A DNA stretch of 64,000 nucleotides from Vandiemenella viatica (lineage: Eukaryota > Arthropoda > Insecta > Orthoptera > Morabidae), in contig CM061919.1 in NCBI GenBank assembly GCA_031002005.1, forward strand, positions 174,265,121-174,329,120, given 5' to 3'. Positions 57,115 through 64,000 of this stretch are shown here, in pieces; position 1 is the stretch's first letter; each line of letters starts with the position of its first letter. Below the pieces are notes generated by a model that saw only the letters and a list, made by a program, of their open reading frames with translations, did not search any database and was not told where the DNA came from. The position numbers were made by a program, and so were the translations under genes.

Positions 57115-57477
57115 TCAATGTCTCGTTGAAGTAACTTTTGAGATATTTGAGTTATGAGATTCTGAACAACAGTGAGTAAAATCTTCTTTATGAGCGTTAG
57201 TGTAAGGGATTCTCGTACAGTAACCGGCTTCCCAGCAGTAGCCATGCTGACCGTATTCGCAGCACACACCTGTCGGCTGACTCAAACGCTCGACGACCAG
57301 ATCGGAATGCAGATCGAGTCCGATCGCTGGGCGCCATCGGCGTCTCGATCTCTCCGAACTACACTTTGATCTCGGCCCGTAGCTCTGATTGGCTGGACAC
57401 CGTTGTTTGGTGTAGCTGCCCTGAATACGGTGCGTCCGATCACAACTCGCAGCAAATTGTTGGTTAATTCGAAACAA
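57115..57477 (-). other. Unassigned 120-codon ORF in GC-rich patch, Cys-rich end
   Basis: The minus-strand frame has basic and serine-rich sequence ('SERSRRRWRPAIG') followed by a cysteine cluster ('GVCCEYGQHGYCWEAGYC', then 'FTHCC'). It lies in a GC-richer patch (57190-57450) outside known repeats. I recognise no family. No signal peptide is visible at its start and overlapping ORFs exist in other frames, so coding status is uncertain. Confidence 0.25.
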
Positions 57478-57617
57478 CTACATCGAAACAACCGTAAAAA
57501 TATACAGACATGTAAAGAGAGAGAGGAGGGATGGACAAGAGAGATAAACATGAAAACAGTCTTAGTTAGCCAACTGCGGATTCTGCTGTTACCCTGCTGA
57601 TCAACATTGCTCTCCAT

Positions 57618-57858
57618 CACCGAGCGGGAAGGGTGAGCAATAACTTTCTGGCCTCGCATTTGAGAGGACGTGGCTTCGAATCCCTGTCCGCTCCCCTATA
57701 CCTGGATTTTCAGTGGTTTACCAAATCGGTAAATGCCGGACAGTTTCTTCAAAACGCTATGGCCAAATTCCTTCCAGTTCCTTGCCCCCAGCCTTTTCCC
57801 GCCTCTAACGATCTAGACATCGATGAGGTGAAAAGACATAAGCAAAAAAGAAAAAAAA
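57618..57858 (+). repeat. SINE copy, plus strand
   Basis: 'CACCGAGCGGGAAGGGTGAG' head, B box damaged to 'GGCTTCGAATCCCTGTCCGC'. The middle is shortened ('CAAATCGGTAAATGCCGG') and the tail reads 'GACATCGATGAGGTGAAAAG'. It ends A-rich. Confidence 0.88.
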
Positions 57859-58024
57859 GAGGTACTCTTTTTCAAAAGTGATACAAATGTGCGAATTTGA
57901 TTTCTGTTCGAGATATATATATCTACAGAAGTGATGTTTTATGCCATACCCGATTTCTCATGCGTTGGTGATCTCTGTAAAGGGTGACTTTGGTGGTTTG
58001 CTGAGGTCATCCCAAATGTAATAT

Positions 58025-58736
58025 CTTGGCATAAGGTTTGATTACAAACTGGGCAGAACTCATTGGGTAGGTGGTAGGAAAAGATTACAAGATCCTTCAT
58101 TTACTAGAGAGCATGATGAGAGGATGTACCAGAGAAGTTAGGGAACTGGGTTACAAAATTTTGGTCAGACCATTGATTGAATATGGTGCTTAAGTTTGTG
58201 GCCCACATTTTGGCTACCAAATACAGGAGTTGGAGGGTGTGCAAAAAAGAGCAACTAGATTTGTTTGTGGAAATTATCGCAGGACCCAATCAGTAACTGA
58301 TATGATAAAGGAACTGGATTGGGGGTCATTGGAGGAAAGGAGGAGGGTGAAGAGATTGATGGGAATGTACAATGCATATGTTGTTGATGGGGCTTAGAGG
58401 GATATTGGTCAAAGAATTAGGAATAGTGTATGGAAAAGGAAAGATGACCATGGCCACAAGCTGGCTCTCGATTTCATGCTTAAGGGAGTGGAAAAAATTT
58501 CTTTTGTTGGTAAGGGTGTCAGGGATTGCAAGAAATTACCAAGTGATGAATAATTTACCAAAAACGCATAAGGAATTTAAAATTAAAATTTCTGGGTCGA
58601 AAAGTAAATGGGGGAAGAATTTAGCACTTCAATAATAAAAGATATTTTTAAGAAAATAAAAAGGGGACATTAGATGATCAGGGGAATTGCCACCAGGGCG
58701 TTAGCTCCATTGCAATTAAAATTAATAATAATAAAG
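58025..58736 (+). pseudogene. Non-LTR retrotransposon 3' end, longest copy of its family
   Basis: Mostly one frame, with a few stops and shifts: 'REVRELGYKILVRPLIEYGA', 'ELEGVQKRATRFVCGNYRRT', 'MIKELDWGSLEERRRVKRLM'. This is the C-terminal region after the polymerase in CR1/jockey-type ORF2. The untranslated end holds 'GAATTGCCACCAGGGCG' and 'TTAGCTCCATTGCAATT', then 'AAAATTAATAATAATAAAG', the microsatellite-like tail shared with copies at 13965, 21617 and 32396. It is 5'-truncated. It abuts the truncated end of the minus-strand Tc1 element. Confidence 0.85.
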
Positions 58737-58756
58737 CATGTTTATTGCTATTATTA

Positions 58757-59815
58757 AGATTTTAGAGGCTATCCATAAATCCATAAGAGTATAAGGGGGT
58801 GGAAGTCTCTTCTGAACGGCACGTTACAAGGCATCCCAGATATGCTCAATAATGTTAATGTCTGGGGAGTCTGGTGGCCAGCGGAGGTGTTTAAACTCAG
58901 AAGAGTATTCCTGGAGCCACTCTGTAGCAATTCTGGACTTATGGGGTGTCGCATTGTTCTGCTGGAATTGCCCCAAGTCCGTCGGAATTCACAATGGACA
59001 TGAATGGATGCAGGTGTTCAGCCAGGATGCGTACGTACGTGTCACCTGTCAGAGTCGTATCAGGGATCCCATGTCACTCCAACTGTACACGACCCACGCC
59101 ATTACAGAGCCTCCACCAGCTTGAACAGTCCCCTGCTGATATGCAGAGTCCATGAATTCATGAAGTTGTCTCCATATCTGTACACGTCAATCCGCTCGAT
59201 ACAATTGGAAACGAGACTTGCAGACCAGGCAACATGTTTCCAGTCATCAACAGTCCAATGTCGAAGTTGACGGATCCAGGCGAGGCGTAAAGCTTTGTAT
59301 CGTGCACTTAGCAAGGGTATACGATTGGCCGTTGGCTCGGAAAGCCCATATCGACGACGTTTCGTTGAATGGTTCGCACGTTGACACTTGTTGATGGCCC
59401 AGCATTGAAATCCGCAGCAATTTGTGGAAGGGTTACACCTGTGTCAAGTTGAACGATTCTCTTCAGTCGTCGGTCATCCCGTTCTTGCAGGACGTTTTTT
59501 CGGCCGCAGCGATGTCGGAGATTTGATGATTTACTGGATTCCCGATATTCGCGGGGCAATCGTGAAATGCTCCCCACCTCATCGCTACCTCGGAGATGCT
59601 GTGTCCATCTCTCGTGCGGCGACTATAACACCACGTTCAAACTGACTTAAATAGTGATAAACTGCCATTTTAGCAGCAGTAACCGGTCTAACGCCTGCGT
59701 CAGACAGCTGTTGTCTTATATAGGCCGTTGCCGACCACTGCATCGTAATCTGAGTGCTTACATATCTCTGTGTTTGCATAAGCATTCCTATACCAGTTTC
59801 TTTGGTTCTTCAGTG
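58757..59815 (-). mobile_element. Tc1-like transposon, minus strand, 3' truncated
   Basis: The 5' terminus on the minus strand is 'CACTGAAGAACCAAAGAAAC' starting at 59815, with TA at 59816-59817. This is a terminus type familiar from arthropod Tc1 elements. The other terminus is missing; the element stops near 58757 beside the non-LTR tail. It carries one broken transposase gene. Confidence 0.85.
58760..59667 (-). pseudogene. Tc1-like transposase, frameshifted
   Basis: From the ATG at 59667, 'YHYLSQFERGVIVAAREM' begins the DNA-binding domain. Frames then shift. 'RRLKRIVQLDTGVTLPQIAA' and 'TIQRNVVDMGFPSQRP' form the second helix-turn-helix. 'LRLAWIRQLRHWTVDDWKHV' leads to the first catalytic block, where WSDES is destroyed by an apparent single-base loss ('WSASLVSN'). 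Later blocks read 'FQQNNATPHKSRIATEW' and 'HLRWPPDSPDINIIEHIWDA' in other frames; the second aspartate is replaced by N. The protein stops being recognisable near 58760. It is clearly inactive. Confidence 0.85.
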
Positions 59816-59817
59816 TA

Positions 59818-61351
59818 TTTATAGATCAAGAAGTTCCAGGAACGATGAATGAAGACCAAGACCACCTGGTCTGAAGAAAGAAGTCTGAAAGTCCGACAAC
59901 TACAGAACCAAAAATGGGTCTGCGGAGAGGGAGATAAATGACTGTGCTCATATTGCAGTATACAGTCTCTTGTACTAACTATTCGATGGTAAACTATATT
60001 ATGTCTTTAAACTATCCTCTCTATATCGATAACATAGCCACGCTAATAGAATTGAATTTGGTTATGATGTTAGTTTAAAAATAAAGGATGTTACAAAAAA
60101 TGAAATTCGAGGAAGATAGCTTCTTTATTTTACGTATTCAGTCATTACTCGCGTGAAACAAAGTTTGTACCACAGTCTACGTAATATAGTTTTAGCTCTT
60201 CTACTCTACGCTGAGTCTGCTCAAATAATAGGAGATTAGAAAACATGTCTTCCGAGAAGTGTATTTCTGAACGATCGATAATGTTTTTTTCCGAAATTAA
60301 ATAGCGGCGTGAAAATTCTATCTCGGGCTGCCCTTCCTTCAATTGAAACACCAGATTTACAAGGATACAATCTTTTATCAAGAAGATGCCGATTCTTTTT
60401 AACATTGAACTTAGGCTCGATGGCTCAAACAGTAAAAATCTACAAACATATTTGCCATTGTTATAACTGTAATTCAGTGGAATTGAATGAGAATGTGAAT
60501 AATATCTCGCGTTTTTTCCATTTAATCCAATGACAGGGTTTGTAGTCTTTTCTAAGGAAGCAACCAGGAATACATTCCTTGACTGATAAAGAATATGTAA
60601 TATTCAGGTCATTTTCCTGAGATATTGCTTTTTTTTATATAGATACTGACCATGTAATGGAACTGTTTGCTAACTTTCTGAACCAAGCATTTTCAGTAAC
60701 TGACTATTCAGATGACTTACGTAACCGCAGAAGTACATAAATGTAGTGAAAAAAGTCTTAGGAGAGTTATTCTAAACTAGTATTCTAAACCACTATCCTG
60801 TATTTTTTTTTGCTTTGTATTTTGAGTGTTGCACGTGTCGAAACTATTGTGACGAGTGTTGTAAAGTTTGGTGTGTTATGTAAATGAAGATGAAAGAAGG
60901 AAGAGCATGAAATTGGATTCGAGACAATTCGGATCTACTTCTTCGAAGAACCCTGCATGGTCGCTACGTTTTTTCTTCGCATCAGACGGACACATCATTG
61001 TAAACAATGTCATATGCTCTCACTCCATGCATGTTTGGTATTTATCCACAACTTTTCTATACATTCTAATAAAATATTTTTTTTCCATTATTGATCGAGA
61101 TATCACCGAAGGGTTTGACCGCCAAGTGAAAGAGTTTTCGATTTGCCGCGTATGTGCCTCTTTTCGTCGTTAACTTAACACGGTTATCCTGCAGTTTACG
61201 TGCAGTCCGAACCACGGAACGTCGTAGCGTATTTCACACGAAAAAAGCAACCAGAGGCGAAGATCAGATTAAGAGTACGTCTAATTAGTATCCAGTTAAT
61301 TTCTTTATTATATGAGTATAATATATTATTTCTATAAGGTATTTTTTTAGT
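59818..61351. other. No recognisable gene
   Basis: AT-rich. The ORFs 60145-60405 (minus) and 60868-61173 (plus) show no family resemblance. Confidence 0.4.
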
Positions 61352-61838
61352 CACAAGCCAGTATCACTCTTATAACTAACCAAAATGTATGAATGAGGTA
61401 TCATTTTAAAGCTTAAGGTCTCCACTTTGATCATGCATTTTTTTTTTGACAGGAGCTATTTATTTCCCTTGATATCTAATCGAAATCGAGAAATGAGGTA
61501 TTATTGTAGAGATTAAGGTTTCCGCTTCGGTCAAATCATATTTTAAGAAAGGAATTTTTCGGAATTCGACCCTTAAAGGGAAAAAGTATCAATATTTCTA
61601 CAACACATTTTTGTGTCACTAGTCATTTATCTCCTTTGAGATCTAACCGATATAGATCAATTATGTATCGTTTTAAATAATAAGATCTCCTAAATCATCA
61701 TATCATATTTTAAGACAGGAATTTTTTCCGAATTCGACTCTTAAAGTGCAAAATTATTATTATTTCCAGAACGTATGTCTCTGTCACGAACTGTTAATCT
61801 CCCTTGGTAACTAACTGAACTAGATAAATGAGCTATCA
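61352..61838. repeat. Tandem repeat of about 170 bp, units 1-4 (first part)
   Basis: Successive units share 'GATATCTAATCGAAAT', 'GAAATGAGGTATTATT', 'TCATATTTTAAGA.AGGAATT', 'CGGAATTCGACCCTTAAAG' and 'TGTGTCACTAGTCATTTAT'. Unit 1 is partial (61352-61452). Units 2 and 3 are about 168-170 bp each (61453-61620, 61621-61790). Unit 4 begins at 61791 and is interrupted at 61838. Confidence 0.8.
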
Positions 61839-62338
61839 CAAGCGGTCACTAATAGGTGGTCCGCGGAACCCTGGGTTCTGTGGAAGGGTCTCAGGGGTTC
61901 TGTTTTCCGTCCGAGAATTAAATAAAACGTTCACCGTGAGAAGGCTATCATGGTTCTGCTTCCGTTTGTGACGACTTACCAATGCAAAATTGGTTTTTCA
62001 GCTTATGCTTACACCAAAAACAAGAACAGACAGGATGCAGCTCCAGATCTTGTCAGACATTAAGCCTAATTCTAGTCCTATTATGAATAAACATGTGAAA
62101 AATTTAATTCTTCACACTAAATACTTACCTTGTATTATCTTTTACGATAAATGTTTTATAATGCTAATAATAATTGTTTTTCATTTATAATTCATTCCTT
62201 CTTTTCAAGTAAAATATAAAATATTCAAACTACAAGGTAAAACCATTTTTTTTATTATAAAAATGGGGATCCGTCAAAAAAAAAAAGATCAGTCAGGGTT
62301 CCGTGGCCAAAAAAATAAATAATAAAATGGGAACCGTT
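61839..62338. mobile_element. hAT-type nonautonomous element inside tandem repeat
   Basis: The left end 'CAAGCGGTCACTAATAGG' and the inverse of the right end ('CAACGGTTCCC') are imperfect inverted repeats. AGCTATCA flanks both sides (61831-61838 and 62339-62346), an 8-bp target duplication. Near each end the phrase GGAACCCTG occurs in opposite orientation, a pattern familiar from hAT elements. It is 500 bp with a 66-codon ORF of no recognised family. Confidence 0.9.
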
Positions 62339-62346
62339 GAGCTATC

Positions 62347-62410
62347 ATATTAAAGATGAAGGTCTTCTGCTTTTGTCACATAATATCTTAAGAACGAAAT
62401 TTTTCGGAAT
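62347..62410. repeat. Tandem-repeat unit 4, continuation
   Basis: 'TTAAAGATGAAGGTCTTCTG' and 'AATATCTTAAGAACGAAATT' resume the interrupted unit exactly where the hAT-type element stops, up to 'TTTTTCGGAAT', where the next insertion begins. Confidence 0.8.
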
Positions 62411-63573
62411 ATCCGCATCCGCAAGTGCGGAACTTTCGCATGAAATCCCCCATCCGATTTCGCATCCGCATCAGCATCCACAATTTTTAATGCGGATGTA
62501 TAGCTGAAGTTTTGTTTACATTGCAATATGCATCATTGTTTTCTCTTCATACGTGATTCTGCCCATCGTCGCTTGGCTAACAGCAAAGTGATTGTTTTTT
62601 TCCGACGATCTTGCAATAAAAGTAACAATAAACTGAATGGTGTTATTATCAAAGCGGCAAATTTACATTTTTGAACTTGCATGTAAAGAAAAGCGGCCTA
62701 TTCACCCCCCCCCCCCCCAACCTAAAGGACATCCGTGTAGAGCAATTTGGATGCGCTCACCCATTCACGCTGATAGAAGGGGTCCAACAAAATGTTCCAA
62801 GCATTCCTTTGCTCTCATACTTAATCGCGGCGCACCATTAGTCATTATCGCACAATCGCAGGATGTTTCGTCCAATAGCTTCCTCCAATATTGGACAGCA
62901 AGGACCCTTTTTGGTTTCCTGGGAGTTCAACGCGTCTTAAATGTAGTCCTGCAACCCCTTTCAATGCCCATCAAGAGTTCTTCATCGAAAATCGGGTCAT
63001 CGTATCCTACAAATTATACTGTGATTGCGCCACTAGAGCGGTGGGAAGGCAAATGGCGAGCACGGAATCCAACGTGGTGGGTGAGTGTTAACTCTCTGGC
63101 CTCGCATTCGGGAGGATGCGGGTTCGAATTCCCGTCCGGGCATCCAAATTTTCCATGGATTCCACAAATCCCTCCAGGCAAATGCTTGCTTTGAAAGGCC
63201 ATGGCTGAATTCCTTCCCGTTCTTTGCCCCGATCCTTTCACGCCTCTAATTGGTTGTTAGACGCGAGCGTAGTTATGTAAATAATTTAATTCGCTTGTAA
63301 TCATCACACTTTTTTTTTTGTTGAAAAATGAGGCAAAAATAAATCAAAATGCCAGTAATATATGGAAATAAACTTTACTTATGAAAGTAGATAGAATTTG
63401 GGATAAAATATATACCTATTTTTATTTTAAATTTATTTTTGATAAAATATTAATATCTAAGTAATAATAAATTTATTTTACACCTCCGCTTCCGTAAAAC
63501 ATCCACATCCGCGGATGTCAAGCACTGAACATCTGCATCAGCATGCTGAAAGATGACATCTGTTACAACCACA
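62411..63573. repeat. GCATCCGC-rich element, copy B (contains a SINE)
   Basis: It matches copy A (51567-53377) along its length but starts about 15 bases later ('TCCGCATCCGCAAGTGCGG'). The first end is therefore trimmed. It lacks the foldback found in copy A and instead holds a SINE at 63071-63250. The host tandem repeat resumes at 63574 ('CTTAAAGGGCAAAAGTAAT'). Confidence 0.85.
63071..63250 (+). repeat. SINE copy inside GCATCCGC element, plus strand
   Basis: 'ACGTGGTGGGTGAGTGTTAAC' type head, B box 'GGGTTCGAATTCCCGTCCGG', internal deletions in the middle, and a 3' end stopping at 'CACGCCTCTAATTGG' without the usual tail. Confidence 0.9.
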
Positions 63574-63600
63574 CCTTAAAGGGCAAAAGTAATAACTGTG
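63574..63600. repeat. Tandem-repeat unit 4, last part
   Basis: 'CTTAAAGGGCAAAAGTAATA' corresponds to 'CCTTAAAGGGAAAAAGTATC' in unit 2. It closes the unit after two insertions. Confidence 0.65.
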
Positions 63601-64000
63601 AAAGTCGCGCGTGTGAGACAGTTCACAGCCAAGCCGCTATATAACAGTAGCACATATCACAGAGATATTAATAAACTGCTTCACTGGCGTCGACTTTTCT
63701 TATGTACCTATTATACATTGAAGCAAATTAGGCGGTTCTTCTTTCATCCTATTACAAACCTCAAATCTTACTATCCATTGTATTCGCGAAATTTTCGCAC
63801 GGGTCAACTAGACATATTAAATTATTTCAAACGGGTTTTAATTAATGTTTGGCTTTAATAGACTGTTGTGTAAGGTTTTGGCAATGCTAGAATATTACGT
63901 GTACTAATTATCGGGGATAGCTCAATATTATTGAGTTCAAAGTGTGGAGGGAGTAATCAGTCTTCATCGTAAAGTTAGTTTAAATAGATAATCAGTAGCA
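63601..64000. other. No recognisable feature
   Basis: AT-rich to the window edge. The 86-codon ORF 63598-63858 resembles nothing. Confidence 0.4.

Noticed and set aside
57115..57477. Identity of the Cys-rich ORF as a known neuropeptide precursor
   Set aside because: A weak resemblance of CCEYGQHGYCW to short cysteine-bridged peptides lacks a signal peptide and dibasic cleavage context, so no name was assigned.
61352..61838. CRISPR-like array
   Set aside because: The units are adjacent 170-bp tandem copies without alternating spacers, and the genome is eukaryotic.
62637..63194. 185-codon ORF, among the longest in the window
   Set aside because: It runs through the GCATCCGC element and into the inserted SINE. 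The matching part of copy A is not open, so it is not a conserved gene.

Overview
This 64 kb window is AT-rich, repeat-dense DNA from an arthropod nuclear genome. It is most likely a large-genome, probably hemimetabolous insect. That is inferred from the mix of repeats: tRNA-derived SINEs, mariner and Tc1 elements, hAT-type nonautonomous elements, jockey/CR1-type retrotransposon fragments and Penelope-like terminal motifs. I found no host protein-coding exon I can defend. The only host gene I can support is a complete tRNA-Arg(CCT) on the minus strand at 23221-23293. Almost every ORF with recognisable homology belongs to a transposon. The window looks like an intergenic or intronic graveyard with a few young elements in it.

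The backbone is one SINE family of about 215-235 bp. It has a tRNA-like head with A and B boxes, a conserved middle and a tail ending near 'GAGGCGTAAAACCATAA'. About nineteen copies in both orientations lie between positions 1 and 63250.

DNA transposons are the best-preserved component. At 38802-40135 there is an apparently intact mariner: uninterrupted 357-aa transposase, 26-bp inverted repeats identical by eye, TA duplication. A second mariner (8516-9800), with a broken N-terminus, sits inside a Tc1-like transposase gene and splits it. A third element (43690-45220) has identical 27-bp terminal repeats and one frameshift. Its relative at 18537-19130 is an internally deleted derivative with about 95-bp inverted repeats. 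Further Tc1-like remnants lie at 43150-43650 and, on the minus strand, 58757-59815. Nonautonomous elements with 8-bp target duplications include 2828-3536 (about 150-bp inverted repeats), a pair of related hAT-type elements (14437-14650 and 47583-47791) and a 500-bp hAT-type element (61839-62338).

Retrotransposon remains include four 5'-truncated copies of one non-LTR family (13965, 21617, 32396, 58025), three other reverse-transcriptase fragments (24590, 36412 minus, 54062) and a jockey-like zinc-knuckle ORF1 (41979-42960 minus). Hammerhead-ribozyme-like motifs of the kind known from Penelope-like elements occur at 21506-21616, and as inverted pairs at 48358-48610 and 52572-53222.

The right end (61352-63600) is a layered locus. 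A tandem repeat of about 170 bp was invaded by a hAT-type element and by a 'GCATCCGC'-rich element, and the latter was invaded by a SINE. A second copy of the GCATCCGC element (51567-53377) was invaded by the hammerhead-bearing foldback, so each copy serves as the empty-site reference for the other. Nothing here forms an operon, CRISPR array or other new multi-gene system. The most unusual signals are the hammerhead foldbacks, the intact mariner and the undescribed long-inverted-repeat elements.
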